Notes: generated by a model from the letters alone, not told the origin. DNA of 64,000 bases from Pseudomonadales bacterium (GCA_019090455.1 JAHRWA010000044.1:144698-208697); one strand, 5' to 3'; shown: positions 35,189 through 44,826, counted from the first letter of the stretch. A program made the numbers and translations.

Positions 35189-37591
35189 CTAACCTCCATC
35201 ACTCAAGCGCCAATAAGCTTTATATTCATTTCGATAGGTTCGGGGATTTGGCATTTTGTCCGTCGCGATAAAATCATATTCAATCGAACCTGTCAGTGAT
35301 GAATTCAGCATTTCTACCTGTCGCACCTGATACCGTTTAATGACGGCCTCGGTGGGGTGCCCAAACCGGTCCTGATACCCCGCCGTAAAAACGACTTGAT
35401 CAGGTTGCACCGCATTAATAAACCCAGACGTCGAAGACGTATTACTGCCATGATGCGGTGCAATCAACAAATCAGCTTTCAACATTCCCTTCTCACCTTG
35501 CAACAGATACTCTTCCACAGGTCGCTCTATATCGCCGGGAATCAAAACTGAATAACCTTGCCCTACAATTTTCAACATACAAGATTGATCATTGGAACTT
35601 TCAAATAATGTTTCACTTTGAGCATCCGGATATAAAAATTCAAAATTCACGCCTTCCCACGACCATCGCTGCCCCTTTCTGCAAGGCTCGATTAGTGCGT
35701 AAGAGGTTGGATTTGAATTGTGAACGCGCAAAGGATGAGAAAGAAAATTCGTCGACCCTATAACTCCCAGAACAGGAATACCCTCCAATATCGATTTTGC
35801 ACCACCGATGTGATCCAGATCACTGTGACTTAGGATAAGCTTATCTAATTGCTTTATACCCTTATGCCGAAGATAAGGTAGAACGATACTCTCACCTGCG
35901 TTTCTGGTAGCGGAATAACGATTGCCGGCATCAAACAACAAAGAATGGTTTTGAGTTCGCGCCAAGACACTCAATCCATGGCCCACATCAAAAATAATGA
36001 GTTTGAGCTGACCCGGGCCAATACTCTCTTTCAGCGGGAAAACAAAAGGGAGAAAGGCAAAGAGGCCTAACCATTTATAGGGCATAGCCCTGGGCGCCAA
36101 GACAAGAATAGCGGCCAACACCAGCAGCACGCTACACAACAGACCTTCATCAGCAAAGGGAAAGGCAGAGGACAGGTTCTGCTCCAGATATTCCAGCCCC
36201 TGCCAGGCAACATCAAAGACTCTCAACGTCTGCTGAATCCACCACATGCCCACCACTGGCCATAACCACAAAAGTACAATACCAATTAAGGAAAAAGGCA
36301 ATAGAAATAGACTGACAAAAGGGACCGCTAGCATGTTTACCAAAGGAGAAATTAGACTGACCTGGCCAAATAAGACAATGAGTAATGGAGCAAGCCCAAC
36401 AAAGACGACCCATTGGACTAAGACAATTTGTCGAAACACCTTGGCTTTCTTTCTATTCCGCTGAACCCAGAATAAACGGCCATTTAACGCCCAAAAAATA
36501 ATAAGCACCGCAGAAAAAGAGAGCCAAAAGCCAGGATCTAAGGGTGAACGAGGAAATACCAGCAACACAGCAAAAGCTGCCCCCAACAATCCATCCGACA
36601 TTCTTGATTGTCGGCCCACCAAACTGAAAATAACCCAGACACTCAGCATCACTAATGCGCGAAGCGTGGGAATCGAAAAACCAGCCGCGGCGGAATACAT
36701 GATCGCTGCAATCAATCCAGATACGGATGCGATGTAAGGAGCTGCTACCAGTGAAGACCCCCTCACCAAAAACCGCCATAGCCAGCTAGTGAGCCCATAG
36801 AATAAACCGGCAAACAAGCCAATATGTAAGCCCGATATAGCAAATAAATGGGATGTCCCCGTTGCCCGCAATACCCCCCATTGGTCACTAGCAATAAACG
36901 ACCGATCTCCCACAATCAACGCTGAAAATAGACCCACCGTGGAAAACTGATCGAACTGAGATTGAATACTGTCACTGATATTCTTTCGAGTTTGATCCAC
37001 AGAAAATATCGGCATGGAAACCCGTCGATTGCCCTGAAAGCCAACCACTTTGCCGACAGACTCAATTCTGTGACTAAATAACCACTTCTCGTAATCAAAC
37101 CCCCCTTCATTTGCAAAGCCATGGGGACGTTTTAATCGTACTTTCAAATGCCAAACTTGCTCTGGACCCAAGTCACCCGGTATTTCACCATACCAAGATA
37201 ATCGAACTCGGTAAGAGTCCAACATTTCATCACAGTTAAACTCCTTGGCCTGATCATCACTACCAATACATAAAACCTTCGCAAAAAAACGAGTGACACG
37301 CTGTCCGTGATCCCAAGTGCTCGATTCCGGTATTCCCAGGATTTTGGCTTTAATGCTGACATCACCACTATCCAGTAACAAAATAGAATCTGCTTGTAGC
37401 GTATCTAAGGCATCCAAACTTGCCCACAACAGTCCAAAACAAAAACCCACAGCCAGAAGACAATTTGGCCATTTTACCACCATCAACAAGAACCCTAATC
37501 CGCAACCAAAAACCAGGAGAACAGAGGGAACGACAGGGAATTGAACTAAACTGATAACACCTATGCAAAAACCGATAATGGCTAAACGCAT
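35189..37591 (-). CDS. comEC: DNA internalization protein ComEC/Rec2
   Basis: Inner-membrane channel for single-stranded DNA uptake in natural transformation. 800 aa with hydrophobic N-terminus, a DUF4131 region, the competence domain with SHLFAISGLHIGLFAGL near residue 240, multiple transmembrane helices to about 520, and a C-terminal metallo-beta-lactamase-like domain with SHSDLDHIGG and APHHGSNTSS. All domains are intact and the full zinc-binding set is present, so it looks functional. No other competence genes in the window except the PilZ type IV pilus factor. Start ATG at 37591. Confidence 0.95.
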   Translation of the reverse strand: MRLAIIGFCIGVISLVQFPVVPSVLLVFGCGLGFLLMVVKWPNCLLAVGFCFGLLWASLDALDTLQADSILLLDSGDVSIKAKILGIPESSTWDHGQRVTRFFAKVLCIGSDDQAKEFNCDEMLDSYRVRLSWYGEIPGDLGPEQVWHLKVRLKRPHGFANEGGFDYEKWLFSHRIESVGKVVGFQGNRRVSMPIFSVDQTRKNISDSIQSQFDQFSTVGLFSALIVGDRSFIASDQWGVLRATGTSHLFAISGLHIGLFAGLFYGLTSWLWRFLVRGSSLVAAPYIASVSGLIAAIMYSAAAGFSIPTLRALVMLSVWVIFSLVGRQSRMSDGLLGAAFAVLLVFPRSPLDPGFWLSFSAVLIIFWALNGRLFWVQRNRKKAKVFRQIVLVQWVVFVGLAPLLIVLFGQVSLISPLVNMLAVPFVSLFLLPFSLIGIVLLWLWPVVGMWWIQQTLRVFDVAWQGLEYLEQNLSSAFPFADEGLLCSVLLVLAAILVLAPRAMPYKWLGLFAFLPFVFPLKESIGPGQLKLIIFDVGHGLSVLARTQNHSLLFDAGNRYSATRNAGESIVLPYLRHKGIKQLDKLILSHSDLDHIGGAKSILEGIPVLGVIGSTNFLSHPLRVHNSNPTSYALIEPCRKGQRWSWEGVNFEFLYPDAQSETLFESSNDQSCMLKIVGQGYSVLIPGDIERPVEEYLLQGEKGMLKADLLIAPHHGSNTSSTSGFINAVQPDQVVFTAGYQDRFGHPTEAVIKRYQVRQVEMLNSSLTGSIEYDFIATDKMPNPRTYRNEYKAYWRLSDGG

Positions 37592-37901
37592 GTAGAGCCT
37601 CCGCCGAATTCAGGGCATAATATGCCTCTTTTTTCTCTCAGCATGGTGCACTCGGCTGCGGAACAGACTTAAGGACAGACAAGCAATCGTAACAGGTGTA
37701 TCTAAGGCAATAATTGATCAGCTCACCATTGAACGAGAAGCCATTTAATGAATAAAAAACATGAGGTAATAACGTATATAAGGTATCGGTTAATAAAACC
37801 GATAGAGCGCATAAACTCGGATTCCCGAAACCCGGACTGCCAGAAAATAGATAGCAAAAAAATAGATAGCATTGCCCTAGAGCTTTTGGTGCTTTAACCC
37901 A
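37592..37901. other. intergenic region between comEC and the DUF2062 gene
   Basis: 310 bp between divergent genes, so both promoters should be here, but I cannot point to a convincing one. AAAATAGATAGCA occurs twice (37844-37856 and 37859-37871, 15-bp period). An ORF running antisense into the DUF2062 gene is not credible. Confidence 0.4.
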
Positions 37902-38438
37902 ATGATGCCAAAACGCCTCATACAAAAAATCCTCCCTCAGCAGTCTACTATTGCCGAACATAAATCCCTGCAATTTATGAGTCACCTAATGACTGACCCG
38001 AATCTATGGCACCTCAACCGGCGTTCGGTAGCGAGCGGTATTGGCATTGGTTTATTTTGTGCCCTTTTACCGATACCAGGTCAAATGCCGCTGGCTGCGG
38101 TAATCGCTATTTTCTTGAGAGGAAATTTCGCATTAGCTGTCTGTACTACTTGGATCAGCAATCCAATCACCTATGCACCCATTTTTTATTTTACCTACAA
38201 AGTCGGTGCATTTTTACTAAACAATGAAGCCGAAGTCATTAATTTTGAATTATCCTGGGAAGCCATTGCCACCAATATTAATGCCATATGGAAACCATTG
38301 CTACTAGGCTCCCTCCTCTGCGGACTGACAGTCGCAACAACCGCCTATTTTACGATTCGTATTTATTGGCGCAAACGCGTATTAAGAATATGGGAAAAAC
38401 GCAAAGAAAGAAAAAAACGACAAAAAGCCTCGCGCTGA
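37902..38438 (+). CDS. DUF2062 domain membrane protein
   Basis: A 178-aa inner-membrane protein with the DUF2062 signature: FMSHLMTDPNLWHLNRRSVA, ASGIGIGLFCALLPIPGQMP and TTWISNPITYAPIFY, then a second hydrophobic segment (about 125-147) and a basic C-terminus. Function unknown. It sits between comEC and the lol genes on the opposite strand, the same place as in Pseudomonas. Two ATG codons in tandem open the frame; the first is used. Confidence 0.92.
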   Translation: MMPKRLIQKILPQQSTIAEHKSLQFMSHLMTDPNLWHLNRRSVASGIGIGLFCALLPIPGQMPLAAVIAIFLRGNFALAVCTTWISNPITYAPIFYFTYKVGAFLLNNEAEVINFELSWEAIATNINAIWKPLLLGSLLCGLTVATTAYFTIRIYWRKRVLRIWEKRKERKKRQKASR

Positions 38439-38455
38439 TTTCAGATTTTCAGCGC
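38432..38455 (-). terminator. hairpin between convergent DUF2062 and lolD genes
   Basis: GCGCTGA (38432-38438, overlapping the DUF2062 stop) pairs with TCAGCGC (38449-38455), 7 bp with a 10-nt loop. On the minus strand a T5 run follows about 6 nt later. It probably ends lolD transcripts and may work for both strands. Confidence 0.5.
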
Positions 38456-38483
38456 TCAATTGGGTGGTCAATTTATTCGAGGG

Positions 38484-39197
38484 TCAATCTTTTAGCTGAA
38501 TTAATTTCCCATTCTCCATATTGAACACCTTATCAACTCTCTTTGAGAACCCGACATCATGGGTAACAATGAGAAAACTGGTATTAAGAGATTGATTTAA
38601 TTCCACCATCATATCTTGTATCTGAAGTGCCGTATTCACATCTAAATTACCGGTTGGCTCATCAGCCAAAATACAAGAAGGCTTAGTTACCAAGGCTCTG
38701 GCGATTGCTACACGCTGCCTTTCTCCACCCGACAACTCGCCAGGCTTATGAGAGATACGCTCACCAAGCCCAACGCGCTCCAACATTTCATGTGCCTCTT
38801 GCTTCGACTGTTTCACCCCTTTTTTCCCAATAAGCAACGGCATCGCCACGTTTTCAAGTGCCGTGAATTCAGGTAGTAGGTGATGAAATTGGTAAATAAA
38901 ACCAATGTGCCTATTTCGCAAGTGGCCACGCTCGGTATCAGAGAGCGTACTAAAGCTCTGCCCCATAACCTTAACAGTCCCTTCTGTTGGCGATTCCAAC
39001 CCACCCAACAACTGTAACAATGTCGTTTTACCCGAGCCTGAATTACCAATAATGGCTGTAAATTCACCTCTCATGAGCTGTAAATCCACATCATTCACCA
39101 CGGTGATTACCCGTGGCCCTTCATCAAAGCGTCGAACCAAGCCTTCGCATTCCAATACACAATTAGAGGATTCTAGTACTGGACTCTCATTACTCAT
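38484..39197 (-). CDS. lolD: lipoprotein-releasing ABC transporter ATP-binding protein
   Basis: ATPase of the complex that moves lipoproteins from the inner membrane to LolA. The start is placed at ATG 39197 (237 aa), which overlaps the lolC stop by 8 nt; the longer frame from 39257 has no support. Walker [18 protein letters not shown]-loop [19 protein letters not shown] (the long form typical of LolD), signature [15 protein letters not shown], Walker [12 protein letters not shown]. Confidence 0.95.
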   Translation of the reverse strand: MSNESPVLESSNCVLECEGLVRRFDEGPRVITVVNDVDLQLMRGEFTAIIGNSGSGKTTLLQLLGGLESPTEGTVKVMGQSFSTLSDTERGHLRNRHIGFIYQFHHLLPEFTALENVAMPLLIGKKGVKQSKQEAHEMLERVGLGERISHKPGELSGGERQRVAIARALVTKPSCILADEPTGNLDVNTALQIQDMMVELNQSLNTSFLIVTHDVGFSKRVDKVFNMENGKLIQLKD

Positions 39198-40425
39198 AAC
39201 GTAGAGCCTCAGCCGGATCCGTTTTCGCTGCGCGCGAAGAGGGGTATAAAGTGGCAAAAAAGCTTAATGAAAATGCGGAAAGAACAATAACAATAATGTC
39301 ATTGATCCTGACTTCCGTGGGTAGGTAATTAACAAAATAAGCGCCGAACAACTGCAAGCCGAAGGCCTCCTCAATCCAAGCGACAGAATCTGTCAGATTT
39401 AAAACAATGGCTAAGCCTAACCCGGTCCCAACAATGGTACCGAAGACTCCAATAACAATGCCCTGAACCATGAAAACGCTCCTGACTTCACTCGGCGACA
39501 TACCCAGAGTACGTAAGATCGCGATGTCCGTTTTTTTGTCTGTCACCAACATCACCAGACTGGAGACAATATTAAAAGCAGCTACCGCTACGATGAGGAA
39601 CAACAATAGAAACATCATTGCCTTTTCCATTTGAATGGCATCGAATAAACTGCCGTGAGTGCGGGTCCAATTCGATTGATAATAATCCCCTTCTAACCCT
39701 TCAATAATATCCCTGGCTAATTGAGGAGCCTCAAAGATGTCGCTGGTTTTTAACCTCACCGCTTGGGCTTTATTAGGATGGCGTAGAAGCTTGCCCGCAT
39801 CCTGTAGGTGCACCACTCCCATGAGACCATCCATCTCAGCCCCCACCTCAAATGTGCCCACCAGGGTAAACCGCTTGAATCGCGGCAACACACCGGCAGC
39901 GGTCACTGAAGCTTCTGGCAACACCAACGTCACTTTATCGCCTATCAAAGCGCCTAATTGATTCGCTAAGCCTTGCCCCAAAACGATATTAAAATCACCT
40001 GGAATCAAATCGTCTAAATGACCTTCCACCATAAAATCATCAACAATGGACACCTTCTTTTCATATTCCGGAACCACTCCTGTTATAAACGCACCACTGA
40101 CTCCTCCCATATAAGTCACCATGCCTTGCAACTGAGTGAATGGGGCGGCTGCCTCTATGTTCGGATTTTTTTCTATTTCCGTCACCAGTGATTTCCAACC
40201 TTCCACTGGCTGATAGGCATGAATACTGGCGTGGGGGATCATGCCTAGAATTCGATTCTGCAACTCACGATCGAAACCGTTCATCACCGATAAAACCACA
40301 ATCAAAACCGCAACACCCAGGGTCAATCCGATAATCGAAATGAATGAGATAAAGGAGATAAAATGATTGCGTCTTTTGGCAGCGGTATAGCGCAAACCGA
40401 CGTATAGGGGGACAGGTTTAAACAT
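39190..40425 (-). CDS. lolC: lipoprotein-releasing ABC transporter permease (LolC/LolE/LolF type)
   Basis: Inner-membrane permease with four transmembrane helices: one near residues 25-48, a large periplasmic MacB-like domain (about 50-260), then three more (about 270-295, 315-345, 375-400). Recognised by YVGLRYTAAKRRNHFISFIS and RTLGMSPSEVRSVFMVQG, plus the end [16 protein letters not shown]. Only this one permease accompanies lolD; the second permease found in E. coli and Pseudomonas is absent and DUF2062 follows lolD directly. It may therefore act as a LolF-type homodimer, or lolE lies elsewhere. Confidence 0.9.
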   Translation of the reverse strand: MFKPVPLYVGLRYTAAKRRNHFISFISFISIIGLTLGVAVLIVVLSVMNGFDRELQNRILGMIPHASIHAYQPVEGWKSLVTEIEKNPNIEAAAPFTQLQGMVTYMGGVSGAFITGVVPEYEKKVSIVDDFMVEGHLDDLIPGDFNIVLGQGLANQLGALIGDKVTLVLPEASVTAAGVLPRFKRFTLVGTFEVGAEMDGLMGVVHLQDAGKLLRHPNKAQAVRLKTSDIFEAPQLARDIIEGLEGDYYQSNWTRTHGSLFDAIQMEKAMMFLLLFLIVAVAAFNIVSSLVMLVTDKKTDIAILRTLGMSPSEVRSVFMVQGIVIGVFGTIVGTGLGLAIVLNLTDSVAWIEEAFGLQLFGAYFVNYLPTEVRINDIIVIVLSAFSLSFFATLYPSSRAAKTDPAEALRYE

Positions 40426-40540
40426 GCGGCGGATTAAACCATAAAGATCTATCAGGCACCATGCCTAGCAAACTCTTCCCTGCTGGATGTCGTCTTGCCA
40501 TTTTCGATTCATCACCATTACTGATCTGCTAAAGTCAAAA

Positions 40541-40556
40541 GTCTAATAAATTAGAC
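40541..40556. promoter_or_regulatory. 16-bp dyad between lolC and the PilZ gene
   Basis: GTCTAAT and ATTAGAC flank a 2-bp centre, a perfect 7-2-7 inverted repeat. It lies in the 226-bp divergent spacer, about 95 nt before the PilZ-protein start, a position expected of an operator for a dimeric regulator. Confidence 0.4.
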
Positions 40557-40651
40557 AATCACAAACCATTTTTGTGCTGGGTGACTATCATTACTAAAAG
40601 CTTATCCCTCTCAACAAGCTCAACATACAGGCAACATAGGCTAAATTAAGC

Positions 40652-41284
40652 GTGGAAGCATTCGATAGCGATTCAGAAAAACCAAAAAACACAGCAGAGA
40701 TGACAGATAGACGCGGTTATTTTCGATTGCAAGACCGGGTCACGTTGGACTATGAAAAATTTGCAGAAGGGTGCAACGAAATTGACCCCTACTCCAATGA
40801 ATTTAGTGTATCGCCCCAGTTAAAGCTGTTGAACGAACTCCATAAATTAGAATCTGATAGTCGCCATCTACTCCATCCCATCATGGAACAAAACAGGCAA
40901 GTGGGACAATATCTCAAATCAATGAGCAAAAGAATTAGCTATATCTCTAATTTTATTACCACTGCCAGCAATGGAACACCACCCCACCCGACACATGATA
41001 TTAGCTTATCTGAAGGAGGTGTGGCTTTTGACGCTGAAGAAAACCTCAGCCTAGGACAATTAATACACCTGAAGTTGGTATTGTTTCCCTCTCTCACGCA
41101 TATTGCGGCAATAGGTAAAGTCAGTTATAGCAAACAACACAGTTCGGTAGCCGGCATTGCCACATTTCGAATCGGCATTGAATTTGAGCATATCACCGAC
41201 CCTGACAGAGGGCAGATTGCGAAACACATTATGCAGGAGCAATCTCGCATGCGAAGAAAACAGCAAACGCTTTCCTCAAAATAA
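40652..41284 (+). CDS. PilZ domain protein with split c-di-GMP motif
   Basis: A 210-aa cytosolic protein. RRGYFR at residues 20-25 matches the RxxxR half of the c-di-GMP site and DISLSEGGVAF near residue 115 matches the [DN]xSxxG half; the domain then runs to about 190. Between the two halves lie roughly 85 residues, mostly helical, which is far longer than the few residues seen in YcgR-like proteins, although a split layout is known in some PilZ proteins. The ORF start is a GTG; an ATG at 40700 just before TDRRGYFR is a possible alternative. Divergent from lolC. A second messenger receptor role is inferred. Confidence 0.8.
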   Translation: MEAFDSDSEKPKNTAEMTDRRGYFRLQDRVTLDYEKFAEGCNEIDPYSNEFSVSPQLKLLNELHKLESDSRHLLHPIMEQNRQVGQYLKSMSKRISYISNFITTASNGTPPHPTHDISLSEGGVAFDAEENLSLGQLIHLKLVLFPSLTHIAAIGKVSYSKQHSSVAGIATFRIGIEFEHITDPDRGQIAKHIMQEQSRMRRKQQTLSSK

Positions 41285-41469
41285 ATTGCTAATTCTTTTT
41301 AATTGATTGATATGATAATAGCGAATGACAATCAGCGGGCTGCATGCACTTGAATCGATCATTTTTAGGATAAATAGCTTTAATATACGCGCTTTTAATA
41401 CTCATCTACACTTTATTAATACTGACAGCCTATTCCTCAGAACAAACGCCAAAACAGGAACACCCGACC

Positions 41470-41775
41470 ATGACAATTCGCCAGCTACCCATCGTATTCG
41501 CCATTACGGTGATGTTATCCAGCTCTGTGTTAGCCGATGTCGTCACCGTTGGTGTCGGTCATCAAGCCAAGGACAAACACGCATTAAGTCGGCCTAATAA
41601 AGGCATGGATAAGCAGGAAGTTTATTCCCACTTCGGTGACCCGATAAAACAAACAAACTCTGTGGGAAAGCCACCCATATCAAGTTGGGTTTTTGACAAG
41701 TTTACGGTTTATTTCGAATATGAGCATGTGGTACACACGGTATTACATGATTCTAATTCCAAACCCATAAGATGA
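41470..41775 (+). CDS. small exported protein, SmpA/BamE-like
   Basis: A 101-aa protein with a signal peptide (cleavage after VLADVV region, near residue 23). The mature part has RPNKGMDKQEVYSHFGDP and SWVFDKFTVYFEYEHVV, the pattern (GMxKxxVxxxFGxP, then W and VYFE) of the small SmpA/BamE-like fold. It lacks a lipobox, so it is not BamE itself. Similar short proteins occur in pseudomonads without known function. Alone between the PilZ gene and aguA. Confidence 0.7.
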   Translation: MTIRQLPIVFAITVMLSSSVLADVVTVGVGHQAKDKHALSRPNKGMDKQEVYSHFGDPIKQTNSVGKPPISSWVFDKFTVYFEYEHVVHTVLHDSNSKPIR

Positions 41776-41874
41776 ACGGGCTCTATCCCTATTCGTAAAC
41801 CTCTAGCCTTGCTATTCTAATCCATCAACAATTCGCAACGCCCTACACGCTCGGGGGAAAAAAGGAATAGGCTG

Positions 41875-43011
41875 TTGCAGAACATCCGTATACCGGCAGA
41901 ATGGGAGCCACAGGCTGCCATCTTACTCACTTGGCCCCATCACAATACCGATTGGGCCGAGAATATCGAAATCACTGAAAGTGTCTATATCGCATTAACT
42001 AACACTATTCGACGATTTGAAACCGTACTCATCATTGCTAATTCGAAATCGCATCAACGACACATACACTCGTTATTAGGCTCGCTATTAGAATCCGACC
42101 CCATCGCGCAGGGGCTTTATCCGGTCTACTATTGCTGCTGCCCGAGCAATGATACTTGGGCACGAGACTATGGTCCGATTTCCGTATTCCATGACCAAAT
42201 GTTGATGTTGCTCGATTTTAAATTCAATGGCTGGGGCGGAAAGTTCGATGCGACCTTGGACACCAAGATTAATCAGCAACTATTTCAGCAACGGCTCCAA
42301 CCCAATAGCATTCAATCATTGCCGGCTCTTAAGGATGCATCATTTCAGGTTCAGTCTCTTGACTATGTCTTAGAAGGAGGGGCTATCGATACCAACGGCA
42401 GTGGCACGATGCTCGCGACGCGCCGATGCCTTTTGTCAGAGGCACGCAACCCTAATTTCAGTCTCATTGAAAACGAACATTTTCTGAAACAAACATTAGG
42501 CGTAGAAAGAATATTATGGCTCAATCATGGCACTCTAGAGGGGGACGATACCGATAGTCATATTGACACCTTGGCCCGTTTTATTTCTCCCTCTCATATT
42601 GTTTATCAAGCTTGCGATAACCCCAATGACACGCACTATATTGAACTATCACTGATGGCAAACGAACTCAAAGAATTGCAATGCGAAGATGGCTCTGCGT
42701 ACCAGCTAACCCCATTGCCATTACCAAGCGCCTGCTTTAATAAAAAGGGAGATCGACTCCCAGCAACTTATGTCAACTTTCTCATGATAAATGACGCAGT
42801 ACTAATACCCCTTTATGATGTGCCTGAAGATGAGCTAGCCTTGGAAATATTTAGTGAGTTATTCTCTCTCACCCCAGAAGGTACCTCACCAGCACATCAA
42901 CAAAGGACGGTGATAGGAATCAACTGTCGGCCACTCATTGAACAGTTTGGTAGCTTACATTGCATAACGATGAATATCATGAAGCCTAATTCGACCATTA
43001 AAGAATCGTAA
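41875..43011 (+). CDS. aguA: agmatine deiminase
   Basis: Converts agmatine to N-carbamoylputrescine, second step of the arginine-decarboxylase route to putrescine. Peptidylarginine deiminase fold with NDTWARDYGP (near residue 96), VLEGGAID near 164, GDDTDSHIDTLARF and the C-terminal catalytic cysteine in FGSLHCITMNI. 378 aa. The first start codon is TTG at 41875, with AAGGA 9 nt before it. aguB starts 3 nt after its stop, so the two form an operon. The arginine decarboxylase gene is not in the window. Confidence 0.93.
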   Translation: MQNIRIPAEWEPQAAILLTWPHHNTDWAENIEITESVYIALTNTIRRFETVLIIANSKSHQRHIHSLLGSLLESDPIAQGLYPVYYCCCPSNDTWARDYGPISVFHDQMLMLLDFKFNGWGGKFDATLDTKINQQLFQQRLQPNSIQSLPALKDASFQVQSLDYVLEGGAIDTNGSGTMLATRRCLLSEARNPNFSLIENEHFLKQTLGVERILWLNHGTLEGDDTDSHIDTLARFISPSHIVYQACDNPNDTHYIELSLMANELKELQCEDGSAYQLTPLPLPSACFNKKGDRLPATYVNFLMINDAVLIPLYDVPEDELALEIFSELFSLTPEGTSPAHQQRTVIGINCRPLIEQFGSLHCITMNIMKPNSTIKES

Positions 43012-43014
43012 CTC

Positions 43015-44016
43015 ATGAAAGACAAATCCCTCATCACCGTCGCAGCCATACAACAAAAATACCACTCAACAGCTGCATCAACAACTATATCCAAAAATTC
43101 GTCAACAACGTCATCTACACCCACAACCGCAACGACGAGCACGCCCACGAGACTAGCTATATTCCAAAGCGCCAAACAGATCAATCTCCATCGTAGTCGG
43201 GAGGAAATACGAGATGCTGCTACCAAAGGCGTGAATCTCGTGGTGTTACAGGAGCTGCACAGTACGCATTATTTCTGCCAACACGAAGATAGTGCCTTGT
43301 TTGATTTAGCCGAAACGATACCTGGACCCACCAGCGATTTTCTTAGCGCATGTGCCAAGGAATTCCAAATTGTCTTGGTGGGTTCTCTGTTCGAAAAGAG
43401 GAGTAGCGGCATATTCCATAATACCGCCGTGGTGTTTGATACAGATGGCTCGCTCAAAGGCTTGTATCGTAAAATGCACATTCCTGAAGATCCCGGTTAT
43501 CATGAAAAATTCTATTTCACTCCTGGCGATCACAATAAAAACCCATTCTCTCCCATAGAAACCAGTATCGGAAAATTAGGCGTTTTGATTTGTTGGGATC
43601 AATGGTACCCCGAAGCGGCTCGGTTAATGGCGTTAGCTGGTGCCGACATCCTCCTCTACCCCACCGCTATCGGCTGGGACCCCAAAGATAATCATGATGA
43701 ACAACAAAGACAACTCGATGCGTGGATCACAATTCAGCGTAGTCACGGCATCGCCAATCACCTGCCCATAGTGAGCGTAAACCGATGCGGACATGAGCCC
43801 GATGAAACGGGCACAACTCTAGGAATTCAATTCTGGGGTAACAGCTTCATCTGCGGCCCACAAGGAGAAATATTAATCCAGGCATCAGAGAAACAGGAGG
43901 GGACCTTAATAGCGAAAATCGAGTTATCGCGATCCGATACGCTGAAGCGAGTTTGGCCCTTCTTTCGCGACCGACGTATTGACGCCTATGGAAATATACT
44001 AAAACGCTGTCTATAA
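43015..44016 (+). CDS. aguB: N-carbamoylputrescine amidase with Ser/Thr-rich insertion
   Basis: Nitrilase-superfamily amidase that hydrolyses N-carbamoylputrescine to putrescine. The Glu-Lys-Cys triad is intact: LVVLQELH, YRKMHIPEDPGYHEKFYF, and GVLICWDQWYPEAARL. At 333 aa it is about 35-40 residues longer than usual, because a Ser/Thr-rich stretch at residues 18-45 (20 of 28 are Ser or Thr) separates the first beta strand (TVAAIQ) from the helix that normally follows it. Reading frame and active site are otherwise normal. Confidence 0.93.
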   Translation: MKDKSLITVAAIQQKYHSTAASTTISKNSSTTSSTPTTATTSTPTRLAIFQSAKQINLHRSREEIRDAATKGVNLVVLQELHSTHYFCQHEDSALFDLAETIPGPTSDFLSACAKEFQIVLVGSLFEKRSSGIFHNTAVVFDTDGSLKGLYRKMHIPEDPGYHEKFYFTPGDHNKNPFSPIETSIGKLGVLICWDQWYPEAARLMALAGADILLYPTAIGWDPKDNHDEQQRQLDAWITIQRSHGIANHLPIVSVNRCGHEPDETGTTLGIQFWGNSFICGPQGEILIQASEKQEGTLIAKIELSRSDTLKRVWPFFRDRRIDAYGNILKRCL

Positions 44017-44073
44017 ATATTATGACCAGCTATTAAATAAAGCCCCTCGAGTGGAAACGAATAAAGGGTGTCT

Positions 44074-44826
44074 ATGCAACCGCTTAAATCTCAAATACAT
44101 CTGTATGGACACCGGGGTGCGAAAGGGGAAGCACCTGAAAACACCTTAGCGGGATTTGAATATCTACGTGGGCTCGGCATTAACCGAGTCGAATTGGATA
44201 TACGATTATCGTTAGACGATGAGTTGATAGTTTTACACGACGATACTCTAGACAGAACCACCAACGGTACAGGTAGCATTAAAAGCCATTTATCACAGCA
44301 CTTAGCCACACTAGATGCTCGAAAGTCCTACCCACAATGGCCGGGAATTACGGGAGTCCCTCGATTAACACAAGTTCTTGCCGACTGGCCAAACCTTGAA
44401 TCTATTCAACTGGAAGTGAAGGCAACAAAAACCTCAGAATTACACATTATCGCAAAAAAACTGCGTCACCTGATTGCGGATTTCGAGATGGAAGAACGTG
44501 CCATCATCACATCATCACACAAAGGATTCCTACAGCTTTCCCGAAATTTATCACAAATCAATACTCGCGAAATCGCTCACGGCTTTGTCGCTAAACGGTT
44601 TTGTCGAACTCCAATTCAAACTGCTCGTCAATTACGGTGTCAGTATCTCTGTGCATATCATAAATTGATAACCCCTCGTCTAGTCAAACAAGCTCATCAA
44701 TTCGATATACTGATTTCAGCTTGGACTGTTAACTCAAAAGAAGAGGCAAGCAATCTCACCACAATGAATATTGACAGCCTCATTACGGATATCCCTTCTC
44801 TATTTTGTTCATATCAGGCCAAATAG
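44074..44826 (+). CDS. glycerophosphodiester phosphodiesterase
   Basis: A 250-aa GDPD-type TIM-barrel hydrolase that splits glycerophosphodiesters into sn-glycerol-3-phosphate and an alcohol. Key blocks: GHRGAKGEAPENTLAGFEYL, VELDIRLSLDDELIVLHDDTLDRTT, QLEVKATKT, and the C-terminal SAWTVNSKEEASNL and DSLITDIPSLF. No signal peptide, so a cytosolic UgpQ-like enzyme. AAGGG 5 nt before the ATG at 44074 argues for this start over the GTG 6 nt upstream. Same position as in Pseudomonas. Confidence 0.93.
   Translation: MQPLKSQIHLYGHRGAKGEAPENTLAGFEYLRGLGINRVELDIRLSLDDELIVLHDDTLDRTTNGTGSIKSHLSQHLATLDARKSYPQWPGITGVPRLTQVLADWPNLESIQLEVKATKTSELHIIAKKLRHLIADFEMEERAIITSSHKGFLQLSRNLSQINTREIAHGFVAKRFCRTPIQTARQLRCQYLCAYHKLITPRLVKQAHQFDILISAWTVNSKEEASNLTTMNIDSLITDIPSLFCSYQAK

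Noticed and set aside
37638..37985. 115-aa minus-strand ORF upstream of DUF2062
   Set aside because: It overlaps the start of the well-supported DUF2062 gene and has no recognisable features.
41309..41329. AT-rich motif resembling a Fur box upstream of the small exported protein gene
   Set aside because: Only about half of the 19-bp consensus matches and the downstream gene has no iron link.
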